Source: Actinospica durhamensis
GTDB lineage: Bacteria; Actinomycetota; Actinomycetes; Streptomycetales; Catenulisporaceae
Assembly: GCF_018139695.1 (NCBI RefSeq)
Contig: NZ_JAGSOG010000019.1
Location: 1-59,984 of the forward strand
Length of the DNA stretch: 59,984 nucleotides
Direction of reading: 5' to 3'
Below, one piece after another: positions 17,714-25,789 of the stretch. A program made the position numbers and the translations under genes. Every line of letters starts with the position of its first letter. Position 1 is the first letter of the stretch. The notes beneath the pieces were generated by a model. It did no database searches, was not told where the DNA came from, and saw only the letters and a program-made list of their open reading frames with translations.

Positions 17714-19825
17714 TCACGCCGAAGCCAGGACACGCACATCCCACGCGCCGAGCCGGATCGGGGCGTCCGCGGCGATCGCGGCGCCGGTGAGCACGTCGGT
17801 CAGCGCCTCCGGGGCGAGGACCCGGGCCGGGTCGAAGCTCCAGTTGTGCAGGATGTGCACACGCCGGCCGTCCTGGGCGGTGCCGGTGGTGGCCGTGGCC
17901 GAGGCGGGCAGGTCGCGCCAGCCCGCCACCGGCGTGGGCGTGAGCCACTGGACCAGCGTGCGCGCCAGGCCGCGGCCGGGAACCGTCCCGACGTACGTGA
18001 CCTGGCCTTGCCCGTGCCGCCGGGTGGTCACCGCGGGCCAGAGCCCGAAGTGCCTGTGCTGATACGAGACCAGGATCTCGGCGTCGGTCGCGGTCAGCGC
18101 CTCGGCCCACCGGGTGGCGACCGCGTCGCGCGGCAGCTCGAACGGACAGCCCGCCGCCGCACGCAGGGGTAAGGGGGCTGCGAGGTTGCTGAACTCCTCG
18201 TAGCTCACGCCCGCGGCCGCGGACAGGCGCGCGGGCGCCGGCTCGTTGCGGGCCCGGCCCTCGTGGTCGGCGTACGCGGTGCGCGGGCCGAGCACGAGGT
18301 GTCCGCCGGCCTGCGCGTAGGCCGCGAGCCAGTCGAGAGTGGAGTCCTCGGCGAGGTAGAGGCCGGGGACGACCATGACGCGGTGGCGCTCGGCCGCCTC
18401 CTCGGGCGTGAGTCCGGGGCGCCGGCCGCTGGGGTCGTGCAGCTGCCGGACGTGGATGATCCGGGCCTGGCGGCCGGCCTCGAACGCGCCGCGGTAGAAG
18501 GAGTCGAAGATCGCGTGGTAGGCGTCCGGGTCCGGGCTGCCGTCCGGCAGGGCGAGCGGCGGGTACTTCTGCATCAGCCATTTGCTGGGGGTCGAGTAGA
18601 CGAACGCGAGGTCCGCGTCCGGTTCGAGCCCTGCGACGAGCGGGCCGGCGGTCTCGAACTCGGAGCCGAGCCGGGCGAGTTCGGCGTACGCGCGGCCGGG
18701 CCTGCCACTGTGCGGCAGGACTCCGCCCCAGTAGGTCTCCGCGCCGAAGTGCAGCGTCTGCCACTGCCAGTACTCGATCATCCGGGCGCCGCGGCCGACC
18801 AGCGCCCAGGCCGCCTGGCGCCACTGGCCGTCGTAGGCCGGACGGTTGTCCCAGGGCGTGCCGATGGACTGCGCGTTGGTCTCGGTGATCAGGAACGGGG
18901 CCTGGAGCGAGGAGAACATCCAGTCCGCAGTCTCGTACAGCGCCCACACGCCGTTGGTCTTCCAGAACTGGCGTTCCTCGCGCTCGTCGGGCAGCGCCAG
19001 CGCGTCCTGCATGTCGTAGTACGGGTTGCCGGAGGCGATGTCCAGGCTGTCGGTCAGTTCGTCGTCCTCGACCGCGGGGCGGGTGTAGGAGATGCAGGTG
19101 GTGACGAACTGCTCCGGGCGGGCGTACTCGCGCACGATCTCGGCCTGCCAGGCGATGAACTCGGTGGTCTGCCTGGCCTGGAAGGCGCGCCAGGCCACGT
19201 CGTACTGCGGCTGCGCGTTGCCGTCGGGCGTCCACAGGTCGGCCCAGGTCGAGAGCCGGTGCGACCAGTAGACCAGGCCCCACTCCCGGTTGAGCGTCTC
19301 CACGTCCCCGTACTCGGCGCGCAGATGGTCGACGAAGCGCTGGAAGACGCCGTGGTTGTGCAGCAGTTCGAGGCCGGGCTCGTTGTCGACCTGGAAGCCG
19401 ATGACGGCCGGGTGCGCGGCGTAGCGGGTGAGGATCCGACGGATCACCCGCTCGGCGTGGAAGCGGAAGCCCGGATGGGTGAAGTCCACCTCCTGCCGCG
19501 CGCCCCAGCCGATGCGCTGCCCGGTGGCGCGCTCGCCGGTGATCTCGGGATACTGGCGGGCGAGCCACGGCGGGACCGCGTAGGTCGGGGTGCCGAGGAC
19601 GACGGATATGCCGCGCTCGTGCGCGCCGTCGAGTACCGGCTGGAGCCACTCCAGGTCGAACCGGCCGTTCTCCGGCTCCCAGGTGGACCAGACCGACTCG
19701 CCGACCCGGATGACCGAGAAGCGGGCGTCGGCCATCAGGTCCAGGTCCGTCTTGAGCCGGTCGGCCGGCTGGTACTCGTGGTAGTAGGCGGCACCGAAAA
19801 GGACGCGGGCGGGCAGTACCGCCAT
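17714..19825 (-). CDS. GH42 beta-galactosidase
   Basis: 703 residues from ATG 19825, preceded by GGAGG. GH42 TIM-barrel enzyme: starts LFGAAYYHEYQP; acid/base Glu in GFQVDNEPG (Asn148-Glu149); nucleophile Glu in PFLITETNAQS (about 315); then the trimerisation and C-terminal domains (VVPGLYLAEDSTLDWLAAYAQAGG). No signal peptide, so cytoplasmic. It hydrolyses beta-galactosides imported by the adjacent ABC system. It is the last gene of the LacI-SBP-permease-permease-GH42 run, 65 nt after the permease. Confidence 0.94.
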   Translation of the reverse strand: MAVLPARVLFGAAYYHEYQPADRLKTDLDLMADARFSVIRVGESVWSTWEPENGRFDLEWLQPVLDGAHERGISVVLGTPTYAVPPWLARQYPEITGERATGQRIGWGARQEVDFTHPGFRFHAERVIRRILTRYAAHPAVIGFQVDNEPGLELLHNHGVFQRFVDHLRAEYGDVETLNREWGLVYWSHRLSTWADLWTPDGNAQPQYDVAWRAFQARQTTEFIAWQAEIVREYARPEQFVTTCISYTRPAVEDDELTDSLDIASGNPYYDMQDALALPDEREERQFWKTNGVWALYETADWMFSSLQAPFLITETNAQSIGTPWDNRPAYDGQWRQAAWALVGRGARMIEYWQWQTLHFGAETYWGGVLPHSGRPGRAYAELARLGSEFETAGPLVAGLEPDADLAFVYSTPSKWLMQKYPPLALPDGSPDPDAYHAIFDSFYRGAFEAGRQARIIHVRQLHDPSGRRPGLTPEEAAERHRVMVVPGLYLAEDSTLDWLAAYAQAGGHLVLGPRTAYADHEGRARNEPAPARLSAAAGVSYEEFSNLAAPLPLRAAAGCPFELPRDAVATRWAEALTATDAEILVSYQHRHFGLWPAVTTRRHGQGQVTYVGTVPGRGLARTLVQWLTPTPVAGWRDLPASATATTGTAQDGRRVHILHNWSFDPARVLAPEALTDVLTGAAIAADAPIRLGAWDVRVLASA

Positions 19826-19890
19826 GGGGGCCTCCGAAGCGTGATCGTGGTGGTGCGGGTGCGAGTGCCGATCCGGCGCGGCCGGCCGGG

Positions 19891-20829
19891 TCACTGTTTG
19901 ACGGCGCCGGTGGCCAGGCCGGCCTGCCAGTAGCGCTGGAGGAACAGGAAGGCCAGCACCAGCGGGATGATCGAGAGCAGGGATCCGGTGACGACGAGCG
20001 AGAACATCCCGCTGCTCGCTCCCCCGCCGCCGTCCTGCGCCTGCGCGGCCCAGGAGGACAGGCCCACGGTGACCGGGTAGAGGCGCGGGTTGTTGAGCAT
20101 GATCAGCGGCAGGAAGTAGTTGTTCCAGGTGGTCACGAGGGTGAACAGCAGCACCGTGACGAGCCCCGGGGTGAGCAGGCGCAGCGCGATCGTGGCGAAG
20201 ATGCGCAGCTCGCCGGCGCCGTCGATCCTGGCCGCCTCCAACAGGCTGTCGGGCACCGCGTCCTCGGCGTAGATGCGCATCAGGTAGAGGCCGAAGGGGT
20301 TGATCAGCGAGGGCAGGATCACCGCCCACGGCGTGTCGACCAGGCCGACCTGCGCGAACAGCAGGTAGGTGGGGATCGCGAGGGCCGTGGTGGGCACCAT
20401 GATCGTGCCGACCACGAGGTTGAACCAGGCCTTGTGCCCGCGGAAGCGGTACTTCGCGAAGCCGTAGCCCGCGCAGGCCGCGAGGAACGCGGCGCCGACC
20501 GAGCTGACCACCGCGTAGAGCACGGTGTTGAGCATCCAGCGCACGAACACGCCGTTGTCGGCGGCGAAGGTGGCGCGGACGTTGCCGAGCAGCTGCGGGG
20601 CGTGCGAGAACCAGAGCCCGAAGGTGTTGAACAGGTCCTCGTTGCTCTTGGTGGAGGCCACCACCAGCCACAGCAGCGGGATCAGGAAGTAGGCCAGCGC
20701 GGCCAGCATCGCGATGGTCAGCGGCGTGCTGCGGCGCTGCCCCGGCGGCTTGCGGCGGCGGACGCCGGCGATCGCGGGCGGTCGGGACGCGGCCCGGGAG
20801 CGGGTGGCGTGCGGGGTGGTCACGGTCAT
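19891..20829 (-). CDS. Sugar ABC transporter permease, MalG type
   Basis: 312 residues. Six membrane segments; the EAA loop is LEAARIDGAGELRIFATIALRLLTPGL, with the usual LP replaced by LR. The N-terminal cytoplasmic extension is basic. The start ATG overlaps the stop of the MalF-type gene (ATGA), so the pair is translationally coupled. Forms the membrane channel with the MalF-type subunit. The operon encodes no ATPase; a shared MsiK-like ATPase elsewhere is expected by analogy with streptomycetes. Confidence 0.93.
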   Translation of the reverse strand: MTVTTPHATRSRAASRPPAIAGVRRRKPPGQRRSTPLTIAMLAALAYFLIPLLWLVVASTKSNEDLFNTFGLWFSHAPQLLGNVRATFAADNGVFVRWMLNTVLYAVVSSVGAAFLAACAGYGFAKYRFRGHKAWFNLVVGTIMVPTTALAIPTYLLFAQVGLVDTPWAVILPSLINPFGLYLMRIYAEDAVPDSLLEAARIDGAGELRIFATIALRLLTPGLVTVLLFTLVTTWNNYFLPLIMLNNPRLYPVTVGLSSWAAQAQDGGGGASSGMFSLVVTGSLLSIIPLVLAFLFLQRYWQAGLATGAVKQ

Positions 20830-21764
20830 CGGGCGACCCTCCTTCGGCTGGCGAGGAACAGGAAGACGTAGGAGATGACCACGATGAGCAGTCCCAGCAG
20901 GAAGGAGACCGCGGCCGCGTAGTTCACCTGCTGGCCGGTGAACGAGAGCGTGTAGGCGTACAGGTTCGCGGTGTACGCGCTGTCGATGACGTTCGGGGCG
21001 AGCTGTTGGAGCAGGTAGGGCTCGTTGAACAGCTGGAAGCTGCCGATCACGGAGAACAGCAGAGTGAGCGTCAGGGCCGGCTTGAGGGCCGGGAGTTTGA
21101 TCGCCCGGGCGATCCGCCAGGCGCCGGCCCCGTCCACGGCCGCCGCCTCGTACAGATCGCGCGGGATCGTCTGCAGCGCCGCGTACAGGATGATCATGTT
21201 GTAGCCGGTGAACTCCCAGGTGACGATGTTCGACAGGCTCGCGAGCATCCAGTCGGAGTCCAGGAAGTTCGGCGCGGCGGCGTGGAAGTGCTTGGCGATC
21301 TGGGCGATCGGGCCGAAGGAAGGCCCGTAGAGGTAGCCCCACATCAGGGTGGCCACGACGCTCGGCACCGCGTAGGGCAGGAACACCCCGAGCCGCACCA
21401 CCCGGGCCAGGCGCATCAGGCCGCTGTCGAGCGCGAGCGCGAACAGCAGCGCGAGGATCAGCATGACCGGGACCTGGATGCAGAAGAACAGCGCGACGCG
21501 CAGCACACCGTGGCGCAGTTGCGGGTCGCTCAGCGCGGTGAGGTAGTTGTGCAGGCCCACGAAGCTGGTCCCGCCGATCAGCCGGTGTTGGAACAGGCTG
21601 AGATAGGCGGCGTATCCGAGCGGAGTGAGGAAGAGCAGCAGGAACAGGATCAGGAACGGGGCGACGAAGACCGGTCCCGCCGCGCCGGGCCGCGAGCCGC
21701 CCGGTCGGGGACGGCGTCGTGCTCGGGCGGGGGCCTCGGGCCCGGCCGCGGTGGTGGCGCTCAT
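20826..21764 (-). CDS. Sugar ABC transporter permease, MalF type
   Basis: 312 residues from ATG 21764 with AAAGG upstream. Basic, Pro/Gly-rich cytoplasmic N-terminus, then membrane segments from VFVAPFLILFLLLFLTPLGYA. The EAA loop YEAAAVDGAGAWRIARAIKLP marks a binding-protein-dependent permease. Partner of the downstream MalG-type subunit. Located 38 nt after the binding-protein gene. Confidence 0.93.
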   Translation of the reverse strand: MSATTAAGPEAPARARRRPRPGGSRPGAAGPVFVAPFLILFLLLFLTPLGYAAYLSLFQHRLIGGTSFVGLHNYLTALSDPQLRHGVLRVALFFCIQVPVMLILALLFALALDSGLMRLARVVRLGVFLPYAVPSVVATLMWGYLYGPSFGPIAQIAKHFHAAAPNFLDSDWMLASLSNIVTWEFTGYNMIILYAALQTIPRDLYEAAAVDGAGAWRIARAIKLPALKPALTLTLLFSVIGSFQLFNEPYLLQQLAPNVIDSAYTANLYAYTLSFTGQQVNYAAAVSFLLGLLIVVISYVFLFLASRRRVAR

Positions 21765-21802
21765 CGGAGCCTTTCTCGAGGTGCGTGGTGTCAGGACGCG
21801 CG

Positions 21803-23191
21803 TCAGGACGTGTGGACGGTGAAGCCCTGGTTCTGGGCGTAGCTGGTGATCTGCGACTGCCACTGGCCGAGCGCGGCGACCGCGTCGGTCTTGTCCGCCA
21901 GGGCCTTGCCGACGGTGTTGGTCCAGTCGGTGGCGACCTGGTCGAGGAACGGAGGCCACTGGAAGGTCGGGTTGACCGTGTCGCTGATCTTCGCGAAGAC
22001 CTCGTTGACCTGCTGGCCGCCGTAGAACGCGGGGGCCTGCCCGGTGAAGCCCGCGTCGGCGAGCAGCGCCTTGGTGGAGGGGAAGAGGAACTGCTTGGAG
22101 GCGAACAGGCTCGCGCAGTCCGGGTCGCTGTTGAGGAACTGGGCGAACTGGGCCGCGGCGATCGCGTTCGGCGTGGACTTGATCACCGCGGTGGTCGAGC
22201 CGCCCCAGTTCCCGGAGACCTGCGAGGAGGAGTCCCACTGCGGCAGCGGCGCGGCGCGCCACTTGCCCGAGGTCGCCTGGGCCGAGCCGGACAGGAACAG
22301 CGGGCCCCACGCGGCGGTGAGCCAGGTCGCGTACTTGCCCTGGTTGAAGCCGGTGTACCAGGAGTCGGTGAAGTCGGGGTCGGTGCTGATCACCCCGGCC
22401 TGCGCGAGTTCGCCCCAGTACGAGGCGACCTTCTGCGAGGCCGCGTCGTCCACGTTCACGGTGATGGTGGAGCTGTCGGTCATGACGTACGGCTTCGCGT
22501 TGGCCTGCCACAGCAGTCCGTGCCAGCCGGCCGGCTCGTTGGCCGAGATATTGGTCAGATAGACGCTCGGGTCGGCCGCGTGCAGCTTGTGTGCGGCGGT
22601 GGCGAACTCGTCCCAGGTGGTGGGCACCGAGATGCCGTGCGCCTCGAAGATGTCGGCGCGGTAGAGCATGCCCATCGGACCGGTGTCCTGCGGTATCGCG
22701 AACACCTCGCCGTTCGGGCCGCTGACCTGGCCCCAGGTCCAGTCCACGAACTTGCCGCGCAGTGCGGACGCGCCGTACGGGCGCAGGTCGAGCAGGCTGT
22801 CGGTGATGGTGAACGTCGGTATGTACTGATATTCGATCTGGCACACGTCCGGCGCGCCGCTGCCGGCCTGCAGCGCGGTGCGCAGCTTCGTGTACTGCGC
22901 GGAGCCCTGGCCGGCGTTGACCACGTTGACCTTGATCGCCGGGTACTTCTTCTCGAACAGCGCCACCTCCTCGGAGATGTCCGACACCCAGGTCCAGAAC
23001 GTGAGCGTGGTCGGCTTGCTCATCGCGCCGTCGATGTCGGACTGGCTGAGCGCGGACGCGGAGGACGCGGCCGCCGGCGTGCCGGAGCTGCCGCACGCGG
23101 CCAGCGCCGCCGTGCCCAGCACCGCCCCGCCTGCGACGCCGAGGAAGCGACGACGGCTCAAGGGTGAGGATACAAATATTGATCTTGACAT
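21803..23191 (-). CDS. Extracellular sugar-binding lipoprotein (Tat type)
   Basis: 462 residues; GGAG with a seven-base spacer precedes ATG 23191. The signal peptide has a twin-arginine motif (LSRRRFLGVAGG) and a lipobox LAAC, so it is probably exported folded and lipid-anchored. The mature part is a family 1 solute-binding protein (TLTFWTWVSD, YTKLRTALQAGSGAPDV, WDEFATAAHKL, YATWLTAAWGP). It delivers oligosaccharide to the two permeases. The genes around it point to galactosides or plant-polymer fragments. Confidence 0.94.
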   Translation of the reverse strand: MSRSIFVSSPLSRRRFLGVAGGAVLGTAALAACGSSGTPAAASSASALSQSDIDGAMSKPTTLTFWTWVSDISEEVALFEKKYPAIKVNVVNAGQGSAQYTKLRTALQAGSGAPDVCQIEYQYIPTFTITDSLLDLRPYGASALRGKFVDWTWGQVSGPNGEVFAIPQDTGPMGMLYRADIFEAHGISVPTTWDEFATAAHKLHAADPSVYLTNISANEPAGWHGLLWQANAKPYVMTDSSTITVNVDDAASQKVASYWGELAQAGVISTDPDFTDSWYTGFNQGKYATWLTAAWGPLFLSGSAQATSGKWRAAPLPQWDSSSQVSGNWGGSTTAVIKSTPNAIAAAQFAQFLNSDPDCASLFASKQFLFPSTKALLADAGFTGQAPAFYGGQQVNEVFAKISDTVNPTFQWPPFLDQVATDWTNTVGKALADKTDAVAALGQWQSQITSYAQNQGFTVHTS

Positions 23192-23343
23192 GATGAAACT
23201 CCCGCCATTGGAAGTGGTGAAGACGTGTCTGAAGGTGACGGCCGAGCGCGGTGCGCGGGGAACGCGCGGGTCGGACGAGCGCTCAGGCCCGGGCCGGGAC
23301 GATGCCCCGGCCGGTGGCCCGGCGGCGGATCACCGCCGGGCGG

Positions 23344-24402
23344 TCAGGTGCGTGGTGCTTGGGCCGGCCCGCTCGGGGCCGGAGCTGTGGAGGCGCGGAT
23401 GACGAGTTCGACCGGGGGGTCGCTCGCCCGGACCGCGTCCGAGTCGGGATTCTCGATGGTGTGCACGAGCAGCCTCAACCCCTCGCCGGCCACGGCGTCG
23501 AAAGGCTGGCGCACCGTGGTCAGCGGCGGCGTGACGTAGGCGGCCACCGGGATGTCGTCGTACCCGACGACGCTCACGTCGTCCGGCACCCGGCGCCCGG
23601 CTTCGACCACCGCCCGGATCAGGCCGATCGCCATGTCGTCGTTCGCGGCGAAGACCGCGGTGACCGCGGGGTCCTCGGCCAGCGCGCGCCCGACCAGGTA
23701 GCCGGAGGCGGCCGACCAGTCGCCCGTGACCACGGGCGGCTCGATCCGTCCGCGCGCCGCGAGCGCCGTACGCCAGCCCTCGCGCCGGTCGCGCGCCGCG
23801 TACCAGCGCGGCGGCCCGGCCAGATGGTGCACGGTGCGGTGGCCGAGGTCGAGCAGGTGCTCGGTCGCGGCGCGGGCGAGGATGTCGGCGCCCACGCCCG
23901 CGGTGACCACGCGCGGTGCGGCGTAGGGCGCGGGCGCGCCGATCACCAGTACCGGCACGTCGACGTTGAGCGCGAGTTCGCCCTCGTCGATGGGCTCGGA
24001 GATGACGATGCCGTCCACGCCCTGGTCGAGCAGCGACTCGACCGCGCCGGCCACTCCGGCCGCGTCGCCCTCGAGCGTGGTGACGACGCGGACCGCGTAC
24101 CCGGTGTCGCGCGCGGCCCGCTCGATGCCCATCAGCAGCGAGGCCGGACCGTAGAGCGCGGTGCCGAGCGAGACCACTCCGATCGAGCGGGTACGCCCGG
24201 AGGCCAGGGCTCGCGCGGCGTTGTTGAGCCGGTAGCCCAGCGCCCCGGCCGCCTCGAGCACCCGCCGGCGCGCGTCCTCGGAGACGTAGGGTTCGTTGTT
24301 CATCACCCGCGAGACGGTCTTCTGCGACACCCCGGCGAGCCGGGCGACGTCCACGCTGCGCGCCGCGGAAGTACTCCCGCCGCTGACCGTCGCGCCTGCC
24401 AT
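23344..24402 (-). CDS. LacI family repressor (paralogue 1)
   Basis: 352 residues; AGGAGG lies upstream of ATG 24402. HTH and hinge: DVARLAGVSQKTVSRVMNNE, then PYVSEDARRRVLEAAGALGYRLNNAARALASGRT. The periplasmic-binding-like effector domain starts at SIGVVSLG. It precedes the binding-protein gene by 152 nt on the same strand and may be its first operon gene or separately transcribed. It faces paralogue 2 across a region holding a 20-bp palindrome (24460-24479), its likely operator. Confidence 0.93.
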   Translation of the reverse strand: MAGATVSGGSTSAARSVDVARLAGVSQKTVSRVMNNEPYVSEDARRRVLEAAGALGYRLNNAARALASGRTRSIGVVSLGTALYGPASLLMGIERAARDTGYAVRVVTTLEGDAAGVAGAVESLLDQGVDGIVISEPIDEGELALNVDVPVLVIGAPAPYAAPRVVTAGVGADILARAATEHLLDLGHRTVHHLAGPPRWYAARDRREGWRTALAARGRIEPPVVTGDWSAASGYLVGRALAEDPAVTAVFAANDDMAIGLIRAVVEAGRRVPDDVSVVGYDDIPVAAYVTPPLTTVRQPFDAVAGEGLRLLVHTIENPDSDAVRASDPPVELVIRASTAPAPSGPAQAPRT

Positions 24403-24459
24403 CCACCCCTCCTTGCGTCTCGTCCGGGCGATCCTATCGAGCGTCGCCGCACCGTCCCT

Positions 24460-24488
24460 GTCTGACTGCGCAGTCAGACTACGCAGTC
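24460..24488. promoter_or_regulatory. Tandem LacI-type operators between the two lacI-like genes
   Basis: GTCTGACTGCGCAGTCAGAC at 24460-24479 is a perfect 20-bp palindrome with the central CG typical of LacI-family sites. A second site, GACTACGCAGTC (one mismatch from symmetry), follows at 24477-24488, overlapping by 3 nt. It lies 57 nt upstream of paralogue 1 and about 120 nt upstream of paralogue 2, suited to control both. Confidence 0.8.
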
Positions 24489-24604
24489 ATGCGAAGACAC
24501 GTCAAGGGCCCCGTCGCGGTCCGGTCGAGCGGTGCCCGCGGCGGCCTCGGCGGCGCTCCCGGGCAGGGCCGACCCGGCGCGGCGGCGAGGAGGATGATGG
24601 ACCG

Positions 24605-25657
24605 GTGCCCTCGAGTCAGCTGCCCGACCGCACGCGACCTGCCGGAACCGACGTCGCGCGGCTCGCCGGCGTGTCGCAGAAGACCGTCTCGCGCGTGATG
24701 AACAACGAGCCCTATGTGCGCGAGGAACTGCGCGAACGGGTACTGCGGGCCGCGCAGCAGCTCGGGTACCGCCCGAACGGGGCCGCACGCACGCTGACCT
24801 CGGGGCGTACCGGGCGCCTGGGCGTCGCCTGCCTCGGCGCGGGGCTGTACGGCCCGACGAGCATGCTGGTCGCGGTCGAGCGCTCGGCCCGCCTGCTCGG
24901 CTACGCCACCTGCGTCGCCCACACCAGCCCCGAGGACGGGCACGGCCTGGTCGGCGCCGTCGAGTCCTTACTCGAACAGGGCGTCGACGGGATCGTCCTC
25001 ATCGAGGCCACCGACGAGGGCCCGCTGAAGCTCTCGACGAACGTCCCGGTGCTGACCCTCGGCCGGTTTCCCGGGCTCGTCGCCGCACGGCGGATCCGCG
25101 CCGACGAGCATTCCAACCGGAGTGGCCACACCGCCACGAGGCATCTGATCGCCTTGGGCCACCGGCAGATCCGGCACGTCGCGGGCCCGCAGCGGTGGTG
25201 GGCCGCGCGCGACCGGAGCGAAGGCTGGCGCACCGCCCTCGTCGAGGCCGCACTGCCCGTCACCGAGCCGATCGAGGGCGACTGGTCGTGCGCGAGCGGC
25301 TTCGCGGCCGGCTCGCTTCTGGCCCGGGACGAGGCGATGACGGCCGTGTTCGCCGCCAACGACGACATGGCGATCGGCCTGATCCGCGCCCTGACCGACG
25401 CCGGCCGGCGGGTGCCGCAGGAGGTGAGCGTGGTGGCGATGGACGACCTGCCGGCCTCGCGCTATCTGCGGCCCGCGCTGACCACCGTCGCCCGGGACTT
25501 CGACGCGATCGCCGTGGACGGGGTCGCCGCGCTCATCCGGGAGATCGCCGAACCGGGCACCGCCGCACGGACGGTCGCCGAGCGCGAGCCGCGGCTCATC
25601 GTGCGCGAATCGACGGCGCCGGCACCCGGCCGAGACCGCAGGCCACAGGCTGACTAG
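24605..25657 (+). CDS. LacI family repressor (paralogue 2)
   Basis: 350 residues from GTG 24605, preceded by GAGGAGG; upstream in-frame starts lie inside the divergent gene. The HTH is identical to paralogue 1 through DVARLAGVSQKTVSRVMNNE and PYV, so both should read the same operator. The effector domain starts at LGVACLGAGLYGPTSM and diverges in the sugar pocket (for example VLTLGRFPGLVAARRIRADEH), implying a different inducer. An operator-like sequence spans its stop codon. It reads toward the secreted enzyme at 25790. Confidence 0.92.
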   Translation: MPSSQLPDRTRPAGTDVARLAGVSQKTVSRVMNNEPYVREELRERVLRAAQQLGYRPNGAARTLTSGRTGRLGVACLGAGLYGPTSMLVAVERSARLLGYATCVAHTSPEDGHGLVGAVESLLEQGVDGIVLIEATDEGPLKLSTNVPVLTLGRFPGLVAARRIRADEHSNRSGHTATRHLIALGHRQIRHVAGPQRWWAARDRSEGWRTALVEAALPVTEPIEGDWSCASGFAAGSLLARDEAMTAVFAANDDMAIGLIRALTDAGRRVPQEVSVVAMDDLPASRYLRPALTTVARDFDAIAVDGVAALIREIAEPGTAARTVAEREPRLIVRESTAPAPGRDRRPQAD

Positions 25658-25665
25658 GCAGTCAG
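25650..25665. promoter_or_regulatory. LacI-type operator copy overlapping a stop codon
   Basis: CTGACT-AGGC-AGTCAG: same arms as the 24460 site with an altered centre. The TAG stop of paralogue 2 is 25655-25657, inside it. It sits 124 nt upstream of the secreted-enzyme gene. Confidence 0.65.
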
Positions 25666-25717
25666 ACTAAACCCACAAGCCGGTTAAAACCGCATGGAGA
25701 TCCGCTCACACCGCTAT

Positions 25718-25731
25718 TGACTGCGCAGTCA
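25718..25731. promoter_or_regulatory. LacI-type operator upstream of the secreted enzyme gene
   Basis: TGACTGCGCAGTCA, the same 14-bp core as at 24463-24476. A TTGACT (25717-25722) that could act as a -35 box overlaps it, so repressor binding would block the promoter. The ATG of the target gene is at 25790. The other bases of 25658-25789 show no gene. Confidence 0.75.
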
Positions 25732-25789
25732 TACGGGTCCAGACTCCGTCGCGGCGAGACTCCGCCCAATGGTGAGCGAAGGAGCAGGC

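Noticed and set aside
20830..20900. Possible missing ABC ATPase in the sugar transporter operon
   Set aside because: Genes are directly adjacent or overlapping; no ATPase motif is present. A shared ATPase elsewhere is the usual arrangement in actinomycetes.
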